A stretch of 64,000 nt of DNA from Microbacterium kunmingense (GCF_023155745.1 NZ_JAKNUS010000012.1:1-64000); one strand, 5' to 3'; positions 8,588 through 19,876 are shown, numbered from the stretch's first letter. Translations and numbers: made by a program. Notes: a model not told the origin generated them from the letters alone.

Positions 8588-11149
8588 ATGCGCCTTTCGC
8601 TGCTCGACGCCGTCCCGCCGAACGCGGATGCGGACGCGGCATACGAAGGGTTCGCCTCGTGGGCGGCCGGCCGTGGGCTGACCCTCTACCCCGCCCAGGA
8701 CGAGGCCGTGATCGAACTGGTGTCGGGCGCTCACGTGATCCTGTCCACTCCGACGGGCACGGGGAAGTCGCTCGTCGCCGTCGCCGCTCACGCGATCGCG
8801 CTCGCTCGCGGCGGGCGAACGTACTACACCGCCCCGATCAAGGCGCTCGTGAGCGAGAAGTTCTTCGCGCTGGTGGAGATCTTCGGCGCGGAGAAGGTCG
8901 GCATGGTCACGGGCGACTCCTCGGTGAATCCCGACGCCCCGATCGTGTGCTGCACGGCCGAGATCCTGGCGAATCTCGCCCTGCGACAGGGCGCGGACGC
9001 CCCGGTGGATCAGGTCGTCATGGACGAGTTCCACTACTACGGCGACTCGGACCGGGGTTGGGCATGGCAGGTGCCCCTGCTCCTCCTGCCGAGGGCGCAG
9101 TTCGTTCTGATGTCGGCGACGCTCGGCGACACCTCCGACATCGCGGCCGATCTTCGCCGGCGGACCGGTCGTGAGGTCGCCGAGATCACCGGGGTCGACC
9201 GGCCGGTCCCCCTCGACTACGGCTACTCCCGCTCGCCCGCGCACGAGATCGTCGAGGAGCTGCTGTCGGATCAGAAGGCGCCGATCTACATCGTGCATTT
9301 CTCGCAGGCCGCGGCGATGGAGCGGGCGCAGGCGCTGTCGAGCGTGAAGATCGTCTCGCGGGAGCGTCGCGACGAGATAGCGGAGGCGATCGGCGGATTC
9401 CGCTTCACCACCGGCTTCGGCAAGACGCTCTCGCGCCTCGTGCGCGCGGGGATCGGCGTGCACCACGCCGGCATGCTGCCGCGATACCGACGACTCGTCG
9501 AAACCCTCGCGCAGCGCGGGCTGCTCCGCGTCATCTGCGGCACCGACACTCTCGGTGTCGGCATCAACGTGCCGATCCGCACGGTCGTGCTCACCGCGCT
9601 CACGAAGTACGACGGGCAGCGGATGCGGCACCTGACCGCCCGCGAGTTCCACCAGATCGCCGGTCGCGCGGGCCGGGCGGGCTTCGACACCGCCGGCACC
9701 GTGGTCGTGATGGCGCCCGAGCATGAGATCGAGAACGCGGCGGCCATCGCGAAGGCCGGGTCCGACCCGAAGAAGCAGCGCAAGGTCGTCCGCAAGAAGG
9801 CTCCCCAGGGTTTCGTCAACTGGGGCGAGGCGTCGTTCGAAAGGCTCGTCGCCGCCGAACCCGAGCCCCTCGTCCCGCACCTGCAGCTGACCGCCGCGAT
9901 GCTCATCAACGTCATCGCGCGGGGCGGCGATGTCTTCGCTCACGTCCGCAGCCTCGTCTTCGACAACCACGAGCCGCGCGTTCGCCAGCTCGCGCTTGCG
10001 CGTCGCGCGCTGGCGATCTTCCGCACCCTCGTCGTGGCCGGTGTCGTGGTGGTGGAGCGACCGAGCGGCGACATCCGGCTCACGGTGGACCTGCAGCCGA
10101 ACTTCGCCTTGAATCAGCCGCTGTCCCCGTTCGCGCTGGCGGCGATCGAGGTGCTCGACCCCTCCGTGGAGCGTGGCCGGGGGTCGGGCGCGGATGCGAC
10201 CGACGTCGACCGCGACGCGGCCGCGCGCACGGCCGGGACCGGCCATTACGCGCTCGACGTCGTCAGCGTGATCGAGGCGACCCTCGACGACCCGCGGCCG
10301 ATCCTCTCGCAGCAGGAGTTCCGCGCCCGCGGCGAAGCCGTGGCGGCGATGAAGCGGGAGGGAATGGAGTACGACGACAGGATGGCGGCCCTCGAGGAGA
10401 TCACCTACCCCAAGCCGCTCGCCGAACTGCTGGAGCAGACGTTCGAGGTGTTCGCCTCCAGTCAGCCATGGGTGCGGGATTTCGCGCTGTCGCCGAAATC
10501 GGTCGTGCGCGACATGTTCGAGCGCGCCCTCTCGTTCGCCGAATTCGTCTCCTTCTACCAGCTCGGGCGGAGCGAAGGTCTCGTGCTCCGCTATCTCAGC
10601 GATGCGTATCGGGCGATCCGCCAGACCGTGCCGGCCGAAGCCCGGACCCCGGATCTTCTCGACCTCATCGAATGGCTCGGTGAGCTGGTGCGGCAGGTCG
10701 ATTCGAGCCTCGTCGACGAGTGGGAGGCGCTGATCAACCCCGTGGTCGATCCTGAGGCGCCGGTCGTTCCACCCGCTCCGCCGTCCGTCCTCACCAACCG
10801 CCGCGCGTTCGGGGTGCTGGTGCGCAACGAGCTGTTCCGTCGTGTCCAGCTGGCCGCGCTGCAGCGCGACGATGAGCTCGTCGCGCTGGACCCCGACGTC
10901 GACTGGCCCACGGTGCTCGATGACTACTTCGACGAGCACGACGAGATCCTCACCGGCGGCTCGGCCCGCTCGTCGGCGCTGATCACGATCGACGAGACCG
11001 CCGCGGCCGACGGGCGCTGGACGGTCGAGCAGACGATCGATGATCCGGCCGGCAACCATGACTGGCGCATCCGTGCCGAGGTCGACCTCGCGGCATCCGT
11101 CGCCGAGGGCACCGCGGTCGTTCGGGTCACCGAGGTCGCCCGCCTCTGA
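8588..11149 (+). CDS. DEAD/DEAH-box helicase, Ski2-like with DUF3516-type C-terminus
   Basis: Predicted RNA or nucleic-acid helicase, 853 aa. Motif I is STPTGTGKS (about 53-61), motif II is the DEFH variant (MDEFHYYGD, about 145-152), motif III is SAT, and motif VI is HQIAGRAGRAGFD. A long alpha-helical C-terminal region follows, as in actinobacterial Ski2-like proteins with a DUF3516 domain. ATG 8588 was chosen over an upstream in-frame start at 8534 because the extra residues look non-coding and CAGACT lies 6 nt before 8588, the spacing of a leaderless promoter. Likely role is RNA turnover or ribosome-related remodelling, by family only. Confidence 0.9.
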   Translation: MRLSLLDAVPPNADADAAYEGFASWAAGRGLTLYPAQDEAVIELVSGAHVILSTPTGTGKSLVAVAAHAIALARGGRTYYTAPIKALVSEKFFALVEIFGAEKVGMVTGDSSVNPDAPIVCCTAEILANLALRQGADAPVDQVVMDEFHYYGDSDRGWAWQVPLLLLPRAQFVLMSATLGDTSDIAADLRRRTGREVAEITGVDRPVPLDYGYSRSPAHEIVEELLSDQKAPIYIVHFSQAAAMERAQALSSVKIVSRERRDEIAEAIGGFRFTTGFGKTLSRLVRAGIGVHHAGMLPRYRRLVETLAQRGLLRVICGTDTLGVGINVPIRTVVLTALTKYDGQRMRHLTAREFHQIAGRAGRAGFDTAGTVVVMAPEHEIENAAAIAKAGSDPKKQRKVVRKKAPQGFVNWGEASFERLVAAEPEPLVPHLQLTAAMLINVIARGGDVFAHVRSLVFDNHEPRVRQLALARRALAIFRTLVVAGVVVVERPSGDIRLTVDLQPNFALNQPLSPFALAAIEVLDPSVERGRGSGADATDVDRDAAARTAGTGHYALDVVSVIEATLDDPRPILSQQEFRARGEAVAAMKREGMEYDDRMAALEEITYPKPLAELLEQTFEVFASSQPWVRDFALSPKSVVRDMFERALSFAEFVSFYQLGRSEGLVLRYLSDAYRAIRQTVPAEARTPDLLDLIEWLGELVRQVDSSLVDEWEALINPVVDPEAPVVPPAPPSVLTNRRAFGVLVRNELFRRVQLAALQRDDELVALDPDVDWPTVLDDYFDEHDEILTGGSARSSALITIDETAAADGRWTVEQTIDDPAGNHDWRIRAEVDLAASVAEGTAVVRVTEVARL

Positions 11150-11160
11150 ACCACCCGGGC

Positions 11161-11682
11161 TCATGCGCGCCAGGCCCCCGGACGCGGCTGCATCTCCGGG
11201 GTGTTCGCGTAGCCCTGCTCCCACGGGAACCTTCCGCCACGATCGTCGTACGTCAGCTGCAGCAACGGCACGGAGAAGGCGTCGGGCCGTTGGTAGTGCC
11301 GGTTGGCGCCGAAGGCGATCTGTCCGGGATTGGGAACGGTCTCGACGGTCACCCGGTGCGCCCAGGCGTCGCCGAAGGTCAGCAGCATCCCCGGAAGCAG
11401 ACGCTCCCCATCCCGGATGCGACCGGCGAGCTCGTTGAGGACCGCCTGAGCCGTTGCCGGCTTCACGTTGACGATCGCGAGCTCGGGGTGTCCGATCCCG
11501 AACAGGCCCGTCGTGTAGGCGAATGCAGGGCCCTCGCCCGTCTCCTCGCACGAGCAGCCCGGTGTTCCGCAGGCTCCGCCGACGTAGGTGATGTGCACGC
11601 CGTACCGGCGGATGATGTCAGCGACATGAGCGTCCTCCTGGTCGAGCCACGCCGAAATCGCGAGCGGTGATTCTTCGAACAT
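11161..11682 (-). CDS. DUF4262 domain-containing protein
   Basis: Protein of unknown function, 173 aa. It shows the DUF4262 pattern: an opening helix with D-x-x-x-V-A-D-I-I-R-R-Y-G-V-H, then AFAYTTGLFGIGHPELAIVN and later GDAWAHRVTVETV. A Cys cluster CGTPGCSCEE near residue 38 is an insertion that could bind metal. The start at 11682 is supported by a near-perfect GGAGGA eight bases upstream; longer in-frame starts are disfavoured. It converges with the helicase gene (12 bp gap). Confidence 0.85.
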   Translation of the reverse strand: MFEESPLAISAWLDQEDAHVADIIRRYGVHITYVGGACGTPGCSCEETGEGPAFAYTTGLFGIGHPELAIVNVKPATAQAVLNELAGRIRDGERLLPGMLLTFGDAWAHRVTVETVPNPGQIAFGANRHYQRPDAFSVPLLQLTYDDRGGRFPWEQGYANTPEMQPRPGAWRA

Positions 11683-11779
11683 GCATTCCTCCGAGTATGT
11701 GGACGAGAAACGAATATGCGTTCGACGGTAAAGTGAGCATCCGACATCGCCGAGGGCGCGAAGGTCGAGGGCCATCACC

Positions 11780-11828
11780 GTGGCGCAAGTGGTCGTGGTC
11801 CTGCGGAGAAAGCGACCATCTGCGCCAC
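11780..11828. repeat. Solitary 49-bp inverted-repeat element, same family as the 36.5-37.1 kb array
   Basis: The arms GTGGCGCAAGTGGTC (11780-11794) and GACCATCTGCGCCAC (11814-11828) are imperfect inverted copies around a 19-nt middle. Length (49 bp), arm sequence and the flanking CTCGATCA match the units in the tandem array at 36537-37126. It lies in the gap between the DUF4262 and DUF1697 genes. Confidence 0.75.
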
Positions 11829-11879
11829 CTCGATCAGACAGAGCGACCCCGTACGGGCAGCATCGGGTACAACGAGAGG

Positions 11880-12418
11880 GTGCCCACCTACCTCGCCTTC
11901 CTCCGCGCCGTCAACCTCGGCGCGAAGCGCGTGTTCCCCAAGGACGACATCCGCCGCGTGGTGGAGGGCGTGGGCTTCACCGCGGTCGAGACGTACATCA
12001 ACACGGGCAACGTCCGCTTCCGCACCTCGATGCGCTCACGTGCGCGCATCGAATCGGCGCTCGAAGCGGCCTTCGCCGCGCCGATCGGGGCTTCGATGTT
12101 CCGACGATCGTGTTCTCGCAGGAGGAGTGCCGCCGTGTGGCAGAGGATGTCGCCGAGCTCTCGGCCGCGCACCCGGGGCTCGCACGCCACTACGTCTACC
12201 TGCTGAAAGAGCCCCCGGCGCACGAGGAGAGGGCGGCCATCGAGGCGACCTCCAGCGGCGAGGGGCGGATGGTGGTGCGCGGGCGGGCGGCCCACGCGCT
12301 CCTCAGCCCCGGCTACCAGGAGGGAAGGGTCGACCCGCTCGCCGCCGCGAAGCTGCTGGGCGTCGCGACCAACCGCACGCACACCGTCGTCACCGCTCTC
12401 GCGGCGCGGTGGTGTTGA
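11880..12418 (+). pseudogene. DUF1697 family gene, frameshifted
   Basis: Two reading frames together give one DUF1697-type protein of about 178 residues. The first (from GTG 11880, preceded by GAGAGG) encodes PTYLAFLRAVNLGAKRVFPK through INTGNVRF to ALEAAFAA. The second, from about 12083, encodes DRGFDVPTIVFSQEECRR through HYVYLLKE, ATSSGEG and AAKLLGVATNRT, ending at TGA 12418. The break is in the GC-rich run at 12074-12083; an extra GC dinucleotide relative to the expected frame would explain it. The rest of the codons are intact, so this is either a recent mutation or a sequencing error. Confidence 0.8.
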
Positions 12419-12452
12419 CAGGGTGAGCCCGGTGTCGGCGCCACCGCGTAGC

Positions 12453-14477
<2,025 letters not shown>

Positions 14478-14560
14478 ACGTCCGTCCTCTAGGCTCCAGA
14501 CGGGGGCGACGGCGCTCCTCACGACATCGGGCGATGAGGCCCGGGAGGTCCGACCCAGCC

Positions 14561-16228
14561 ATGAGCAACATCGACATCGCCCAGGCGGCGCAGCTCGAGC
14601 CCATCGGAGTGATCGCCGACACGCTCGGCATCCCCGCCGACGCCCTCGAACCCTACGGCCGACACAAGGCCAAAGTGACGCTGTCGTTCGCCCGCAGCAT
14701 CCGGGATCGCCCTCGCGGCCATCTCGTCCTGGTGACCGCCGTCTCCCCGACGCCCGCGGGGGAGGGGAAGACCACCACGACGGTCGGCCTGGGCGACGCG
14801 CTGAACCGGGTCGGCGCGCGCGCCGCGATCTGTCTTCGCGAACCGGCGCTCGGACCGGTCTTCGGGATGAAGGGCGGCGCGGCCGGCGGCGGGTACGCGC
14901 AGGTGGTGCCGATGGAAGACATCAACCTGCACTTCACCGGCGATTTCGCCGCGATCGGTGTGGCCACGAACCTCCTCGCGGCGCTCATCGACAACCACAT
15001 CCATCACGGCAACGCCCTCGGCATCGACGTGCGCCGCGTCACGTGGCGGCGGGTGCTCGACGTCAACGACCGCGCCCTCCGCGACGTGGTCACGGGGCTC
15101 GGCGGTCCGGGCAACGGCTACCCGCGCGAGAGCGGCTTCGACATCGTCGTGGCGAGCGAGGTGATGGCGATCTTCTGCCTCGCCACCGACCTCGCCGACC
15201 TCAAGGCTCGCCTCGGCGAGATCGTGATCGGCTACACCCGCGAACGGCAGCCGGTGCGCGCCCGCGACCTCGACGCCCACGGGGCGATGGCGGCACTCCT
15301 GCGCGACGCGCTCGCCCCCAACCTCGTGCAGACGCTCGAGCACACGCCCGCCTTCGTCCACGGCGGGCCCTTCGCGAACATCGCCCACGGGTGCAACTCC
15401 TACCTCGCCACCGACACGGCGCTGCACCTGGCCGACTACGTCGTCACTGAGGCGGGATTCGGTTCCGACCTCGGCGCCGAGAAGTTCGTCGACATCCTCT
15501 GCCGTTCCACGGGCCTCCGCCCGTCGGCCGCTGTCATCGTCGCGACCGTGCGGGCGATGAAGTACCACGGCGGCGTCGAGGTGGCAGACCTCGCCACCGA
15601 GGATGTCGCCGCGCTCCGCCGCGGCACGGTCAACCTGCGGCGACACATCGAGATCGTCCACGGGGTCCTCGGGCTTCCCCTCGTCGTGGCCATCAATCAC
15701 CGCGCGGAGGACACGGATGCCGAGGTCGCGGCGCTCCAGGAGGAGGCGGCCGCCGCCGGGGTCACCGCCGTGGTCGCCCGTCACTTCGCTGAGGGCGGCC
15801 GTGGCGCCGAGGATCTCGCGCGCGAGGTCATGCGCCTCTGCGACGAGCCGGCCGAGCCGACGCTCACCTATCCCGACGACGCGAGCCTGTGGGACAAGAT
15901 GCGCGCCATCGCCACACGCATCTACGGAGCATCCGATGTCACGGCATCCAGTGCGGCGCGCGCTCAGATCCGGCGCCTGCAGGAGGAAGGGTACGGCGGG
16001 TACCCGGTGTGCGTGGCGAAGACGCAGTACTCGTTCTCGACCGACCCGCGGCTGCGCGGTGCGCCGACCGGGCACGTCGTCGACATCCGCGAGGTGCGCC
16101 TGGCGGCGGGGGCCCGGTTCGTGGTGATGATCTGCGGCGACATCATGACGATGCCCGGCCTGCCGGCGGTGCCCGCCGCGAACACCATCGACGTCACCGA
16201 CGACGGGCGGATCGTCGGGCTGTTCTGA
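14561..16228 (+). CDS. fhs: Formate--tetrahydrofolate ligase
   Basis: Makes 10-formyl-tetrahydrofolate from formate, ATP and tetrahydrofolate in one-carbon metabolism. The 555-aa length is normal. The P-loop is [18 protein letters not shown] near residues 64-81; family blocks [43 protein letters not shown] and the C-terminal [14 protein letters not shown] are all present. ATG 14561 is chosen over 14534 because GGGAGG lies upstream and the family N-terminus begins there. A TAGGCT box at 14490-14495 would give a leader of about 60 nt. It stands alone between recQ and the acyl-CoA oxidase-like gene. Confidence 0.96.
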   Translation: MSNIDIAQAAQLEPIGVIADTLGIPADALEPYGRHKAKVTLSFARSIRDRPRGHLVLVTAVSPTPAGEGKTTTTVGLGDALNRVGARAAICLREPALGPVFGMKGGAAGGGYAQVVPMEDINLHFTGDFAAIGVATNLLAALIDNHIHHGNALGIDVRRVTWRRVLDVNDRALRDVVTGLGGPGNGYPRESGFDIVVASEVMAIFCLATDLADLKARLGEIVIGYTRERQPVRARDLDAHGAMAALLRDALAPNLVQTLEHTPAFVHGGPFANIAHGCNSYLATDTALHLADYVVTEAGFGSDLGAEKFVDILCRSTGLRPSAAVIVATVRAMKYHGGVEVADLATEDVAALRRGTVNLRRHIEIVHGVLGLPLVVAINHRAEDTDAEVAALQEEAAAAGVTAVVARHFAEGGRGAEDLAREVMRLCDEPAEPTLTYPDDASLWDKMRAIATRIYGASDVTASSAARAQIRRLQEEGYGGYPVCVAKTQYSFSTDPRLRGAPTGHVVDIREVRLAAGARFVVMICGDIMTMPGLPAVPAANTIDVTDDGRIVGLF

Positions 16229-16325
16229 CCCGGCCGCCCGCGGCGATCGTGCACCGGCCGCGGGCGCGGATACCGCCTGGATGTCGCTTCGGCACAATCG
16301 GCCCCCACGACGCAGTCGGACATCC

Positions 16326-16376
16326 TTGTGTCGAAGGCACAACGCACTTGGAACCGCGTTGTGGGACACCTACCGT
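16326..16376 (+). promoter_or_regulatory. Promoter with three TTGTG/CACAA half-sites upstream of the acyl-CoA oxidase-like gene
   Basis: CACAACGC (16338-16345) and GCGTTGTG (16356-16363) form an 8-bp inverted repeat with a 10-nt spacer. A further TTGTG at 16326-16330 pairs with the same CACAA. The right arm lies just downstream of a -35 TTGGAA (16348-16353), spaced 17 nt from a -10 TACCGT (16371-16376). Position and symmetry suggest a repressor site, for example a TetR-type fatty-acid regulator; the regulator is unknown. Confidence 0.5.
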
Positions 16377-16416
16377 TCTAGGTGACTTCCTTCGACTCCT
16401 TCTGGAGAGGTGAGAA

Positions 16417-18540
16417 ATGGCCGACGCCGCCGTTCGTCCTGAAACCCCCGCGTCCGACTCCCGCACGCCCGCCGGCGGAGCGCCGACCGCCGCCCACACG
16501 GCGGCCGAGGCATCCGAGGCCCGCATCGACATCGATGCCGTCACGAACCTTTTGCTCGGCACGTGGGCCGACACCCGCCGCGAGGCGCGCGAGCTGATCA
16601 AGGACTCCGCGTTCTGGCAGGTGAACGACCTCACGGTCGCCGAGCACCGCGAGCGCACCCTCACCCAGCTGCACCTCCTCGCCGACAACGGCGGCGGGCG
16701 CCGCGCGTTCCCCGCCGAGTACGGCGGCAGCGACGACAACGGTGCGAACCTCGCCGGCTTCGAAGAGCTCGTGCTCGCCGACCCGAGCCTGCAGATCAAG
16801 TCGGGCGTGCAGTGGGGCCTCTTCGCCTCGGCGATCTACCAGCTCGGCACCAAGCAGCACTGGGACAAGTGGCTGCGTCCCGTCATGTCGATGGAACTCC
16901 CCGGAGCCTTCGCGATGACCGAGACCGGGCACGGCTCCGACGTCGCCGCCATCGGCACCACCGCCACCTACGACCCCGACACCGAGGAGTTCGTCATCCA
17001 CACGCCGTTCCGCGCGGCGTGGAAGGACTACCTCGGCAACGCCGCCCTGCACGGCAAGGCCGCGACCGTCTTCGCGCAGCTGATCACCGGCGGCGTCAAC
17101 TACGGCGTGCACTGTTTCTTCGTGCCGATCCGCGACGACGAGGGGAACTTCCTCCCCGGCGTCGGCGGCGAGGACGACGGCCCCAAGGGCGGCCTGAACG
17201 GCATCGACAACGGCCGCCTGCACTTCGATCAGGTGCGCGTTCCGCGCGAGAACCTCCTCAACCGCTACGGCGACGTCGCCCCCGACGGCTCGTACTCGAG
17301 CCCGATCGACAGCCCCGGACGCCGCTTCTTCACGATGCTCGGCGCCCTCGTGCAGGGACGTGTCTCTCTCGACGGGGCCGTCACGACGGCATCCGCCCTG
17401 GGTCTCTACATCGCGATCACCTATGGCAACCAGCGCCGCCAGTTCGATTCGGGTGCCGGTACCGACGAGGTCGTGCTGCTGGACTACGGCAAGCACCAGC
17501 GCCGGCTGCTGCCGCTCCTGGCGCAGAACTACGCGCAGTTCTTCGCGCACGACGAGCTGCTGCGCAAGTTCGACGGGGTGTTCTCGGGGCGCGCCGACAC
17601 CCCCGAGGAGCGCGAAGACCTCGAGACCCTCGCCGCGGCGCTGAAGCCCCTGTCGACGTGGAACGCGCTGAACACGATCCAGGAGAGCCGCGAGGCGTGC
17701 GGTGGGCAGGGATTCCTGGCCGAGAACCGGATGACGGGGCTCCGCCACGACCTCGATGTCTACGTCACCTTCGAGGGTGACAACAACGTCCTCCTGCAGC
17801 TGGTCGGGAAGCGCCTGCTGTCGGACTACGCCAAGCAGTTCAAGGGCAAGGATGCCGCCGCGCTCGCCCGGTTCGCGGCGGCCCAGACCGCGGGCAAGGT
17901 CTTCCACGGTGCGGGCCTGCGTCAGCTGGGCCAGGCCGTCGCCGACTTCGGGTCGACGGCGCGCTCGGTGGAGCTGGGGCTTCGCGCCGAGCAGCAGCAC
18001 GAGATCCTCTCGGGTCGCGTCGAGCAGATGGTCGCCGACCTCGCTGCCGCGCTCCGCCCCGCCGCCAAGCTCGACAAGGCCGAGGCTGCCGCCCTGTTCA
18101 ACCGCCACCAGGCCGAGCTCATCGAGGCCGCCCGCGCGCACGGCGAGCTGCTGCAGTGGGAGGCCTTCTCCGACGGCGTCAAGGCGGTGGCAGACCCCGG
18201 CACCCGCCAGGTGCTCACTTGGCTCCGCGACCTCTTCGGGCTGCACCTCATCGAGAAGCACCTCGCGTGGTACCTCATCAACGGGCGGCTCTCGACCCAG
18301 CGCGCCGCCGCGGTGTCGCGCTACATCGACCGGCTCTGCGCCCGGCTGCGTCCGCACGCCCAGGACCTCGTCGACGCCTACGGGTTCGCACCCGAGCACG
18401 TACGTGCGCCGATCGCGTCGGGCGCGGAGCGCGTGCGCCAGGAGGAGGCCCGCGAGTACTACCGCGCCCGGGCCGCCGCCGGCGAGGAGCCCATCTCGGA
18501 GAAGGCGCTGCAGAAGGGCAAGACCCTGCAGAAGAAGTAG
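16417..18540 (+). CDS. Acyl-CoA dehydrogenase/oxidase family protein
   Basis: FAD enzyme introducing the alpha-beta double bond into acyl-CoA, 707 aa. It is longer than ordinary acyl-CoA dehydrogenases (about 380-400 aa) and resembles acyl-CoA oxidase-type or actinobacterial long FadE proteins. Visible blocks: PAEYGGSDDNGANLAGFEEL, FAMTETGHGSD (flavin-binding segment), RVSLDGAVTTASALG, and the C-terminal ACGGQGFLAENRM...VTFEGDNNVLLQLVGKRLL. A Lys-rich tail follows. GGAGAGG is 7 nt upstream of the ATG. The promoter at 16348-16376 overlaps an inverted repeat, so it is probably repressed until substrate is present. Oxidase versus dehydrogenase cannot be settled from sequence alone. Confidence 0.9.
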   Translation: MADAAVRPETPASDSRTPAGGAPTAAHTAAEASEARIDIDAVTNLLLGTWADTRREARELIKDSAFWQVNDLTVAEHRERTLTQLHLLADNGGGRRAFPAEYGGSDDNGANLAGFEELVLADPSLQIKSGVQWGLFASAIYQLGTKQHWDKWLRPVMSMELPGAFAMTETGHGSDVAAIGTTATYDPDTEEFVIHTPFRAAWKDYLGNAALHGKAATVFAQLITGGVNYGVHCFFVPIRDDEGNFLPGVGGEDDGPKGGLNGIDNGRLHFDQVRVPRENLLNRYGDVAPDGSYSSPIDSPGRRFFTMLGALVQGRVSLDGAVTTASALGLYIAITYGNQRRQFDSGAGTDEVVLLDYGKHQRRLLPLLAQNYAQFFAHDELLRKFDGVFSGRADTPEEREDLETLAAALKPLSTWNALNTIQESREACGGQGFLAENRMTGLRHDLDVYVTFEGDNNVLLQLVGKRLLSDYAKQFKGKDAAALARFAAAQTAGKVFHGAGLRQLGQAVADFGSTARSVELGLRAEQQHEILSGRVEQMVADLAAALRPAAKLDKAEAAALFNRHQAELIEAARAHGELLQWEAFSDGVKAVADPGTRQVLTWLRDLFGLHLIEKHLAWYLINGRLSTQRAAAVSRYIDRLCARLRPHAQDLVDAYGFAPEHVRAPIASGAERVRQEEAREYYRARAAAGEEPISEKALQKGKTLQKK

Positions 18541-18579
18541 CGGACGGCGGGTGTCGTCGGGTCCGGGCATACTGACCGC

Positions 18580-19152
18580 ATGAGTGTGGTCACCGGGCCC
18601 GACGGACGCGACCGCTGCGGATGGGTCGGCGACGACGCCGAGTACCGGCGCTACCACGACGAAGAGTGGGGCCGCCCGCTGCACGGCGATCGGCCCCTCT
18701 TCGAGAAGATGAGCCTCGAGGGCTTCCAGGCCGGGCTGTCGTGGATCACGATCCTTCGCAAACGTCCCGCGTTCCGCGAGGCCTTCGCCGGCTTCGACCC
18801 GGCGGTCGTCGCCGGCTTCGACGAGGACGATGTCGAGCGCCTCATGGCCGACGCGGGCATCGTCCGAAACCGCGCGAAGATCCTCGCCGTGATCGGCAAC
18901 GCCCGGATCGTCGCCGACATGCCCGAGGGCGCGCTCGACGCGCTGATGTGGGCCTATGCTCCGGATGCCGCGGAGCGGCCCCGTCCGCGATCGTTCGCCG
19001 ATCTGCCGGCGACAACCCCCGCGTCCGACGCGCTCAGCCGTGATCTCAAGAAGCGCGGGTTCCGCTTCGTCGGCTCGACCACGATGTACGCCCTCATGCA
19101 GTCATCCGGAATGGTCGACGACCACCTCGAGGGCTGCTGGCGCGCGGCTTGA
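18580..19152 (+). CDS. tag: DNA-3-methyladenine glycosylase I
   Basis: Base-excision repair enzyme that removes 3-methyladenine, 190 aa, the usual size. Family motifs run in order: CGW near the start, YHDEEWGRPLHGD, FEKMSLEGFQAGLSWITIL, RNRAKILAVIGNA and the C-terminal GFRFVGSTTMYALMQSSGMVDDHLEGCW. The Tag zinc ligands are the N-terminal Cys (C12) and His (H25), with the late His and Cys (HLEGCW). CATACT sits 6 nt before the ATG, matching the leaderless pattern. Its TGA stop lies inside the TTGACA -35 of the following toxin-antitoxin pair. Confidence 0.95.
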   Translation: MSVVTGPDGRDRCGWVGDDAEYRRYHDEEWGRPLHGDRPLFEKMSLEGFQAGLSWITILRKRPAFREAFAGFDPAVVAGFDEDDVERLMADAGIVRNRAKILAVIGNARIVADMPEGALDALMWAYAPDAAERPRPRSFADLPATTPASDALSRDLKKRGFRFVGSTTMYALMQSSGMVDDHLEGCWRAA

Positions 19153-19183
19153 CACCTGATGCGTGATGCGTGATGTTTGATCC
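19149..19183 (+). promoter_or_regulatory. VapBC promoter with TGATGCG heptad repeats
   Basis: A consensus -35 TTGACA (19149-19154) overlaps the tag stop codon. It is followed by tandem heptads TGATGCG, TGATGCG, TGATGTT and a partial TGATCC directly before ATG 19184. The -10 is poorly defined (GATGTT after 17 nt). Direct repeats in the promoter are typical docking sites for a ribbon-helix-helix antitoxin that represses its own operon; that role is inferred. Confidence 0.5.
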
Positions 19184-19408
19184 ATGCGCACCACGGTCAC
19201 CATCGACGATGACGTCCTCGCTGCGGCGAGACAGTTCGCCGACGCCCGCGGTCTGACGCTCGGCGAAGCCCTCTCGCAACTCGCTCGCGCGACGCTCACC
19301 GAGCGGCGTCGCTTCGGCACGCGCAACGGCATCGTCCTCCTGCCCGCCGATCCCGCTGCGGGCAATGCCGACCTCGATGACGTGAACGCGCTTCGAGACG
19401 ACACCTGA
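19184..19408 (+). CDS. Antitoxin of a VapBC-like pair (ribbon-helix-helix)
   Basis: Small DNA-binding antitoxin, 74 aa, expected to bind and neutralise the PIN-domain toxin encoded next and to repress the operon. The N-terminus MRTTVTIDDDVLAAARQFADARGLTLGEALSQLAR is the classic strand-helix-helix pattern. The C-terminal part is Asp-rich and likely the toxin-binding tail. The stop overlaps the next start as ATGA-type (19408 shared). The promoter just upstream carries heptad repeats. No typical ribosome site is evident before the ATG, so the mRNA may have a very short leader. Confidence 0.82.
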   Translation: MRTTVTIDDDVLAAARQFADARGLTLGEALSQLARATLTERRRFGTRNGIVLLPADPAAGNADLDDVNALRDDT

Positions 19409-19836
19409 TGGCGGGGTTCCTCCTCGATGTCAACGCCGTCATCGCCCTGATCGATCCCCTGCACGTGCATCACGAGCGGGCTCACCGCTGGTTCGCGACG
19501 CGCGCCGAGGAAACGTGGCACACCTGTCCGATCGTGCAGAACGGCGTCGTCCGCGTCGTGAGTCATCCGAGATACCCGAACAGTCAACCCGCTCCCGTCG
19601 TGCTGGCGAGCCTGTCGAGTCTGGCGGCGCAGGCCGGCCATGAGTTCCTCCCCGACTCGGTCAGTCTCCTGGACGGTTCCGTGCACACCGAGCGCCTCCT
19701 CGCCAGCTCCCAGGTCACCGACACGTACCTGCTTCATCTCGCCGCGTCCCACGAGGTTCTGCTCGCGACCTTCGACACCAGGATCGTGGCCTCTACGGTC
19801 CCGGGTGGGGCGAAGGTCGTCTTCCCCATCCCCTGA
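19408..19836 (+). CDS. PIN-domain toxin (VapC-like ribonuclease)
   Basis: Predicted Mg2+-dependent RNase toxin, 142 aa. The PIN acidic residues are visible: LLDVNAVIALIDP at the N-terminus (D8), an Asp in the central VTDTYLLHLAA segment, and FDTRI near the C-terminus. The HAERAHRWF-like HHERAHRWFATR region is typical of the VapC subgroup with N-V-I-A-L-I-D. It overlaps its antitoxin by one base, so both are made from one mRNA. A hairpin at 19857-19876 probably ends transcription. The RNA target is unknown. Confidence 0.88.
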   Translation: MAGFLLDVNAVIALIDPLHVHHERAHRWFATRAEETWHTCPIVQNGVVRVVSHPRYPNSQPAPVVLASLSSLAAQAGHEFLPDSVSLLDGSVHTERLLASSQVTDTYLLHLAASHEVLLATFDTRIVASTVPGGAKVVFPIP

Positions 19837-19856
19837 GCGCGGAGGCGAACGGGCCC

Positions 19857-19876
19857 GCGGACAGGCCCCTGTCCGC
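19857..19876 (+). terminator. Hairpin after the vapBC-like operon
   Basis: GCGGACAG (19857-19864) and CTGTCCGC (19869-19876) form a perfect 8-bp stem with a GCCC loop, 20 bases after the toxin stop. No U-run follows. TAGGGT at 19893-19898 further on could be the -10 of the next gene. Confidence 0.55.

Noticed and set aside
9930..10112. Short serine/arginine-rich frames inside the helicase gene and elsewhere
   Set aside because: They are out of frame with recognised domains and have no start signals.
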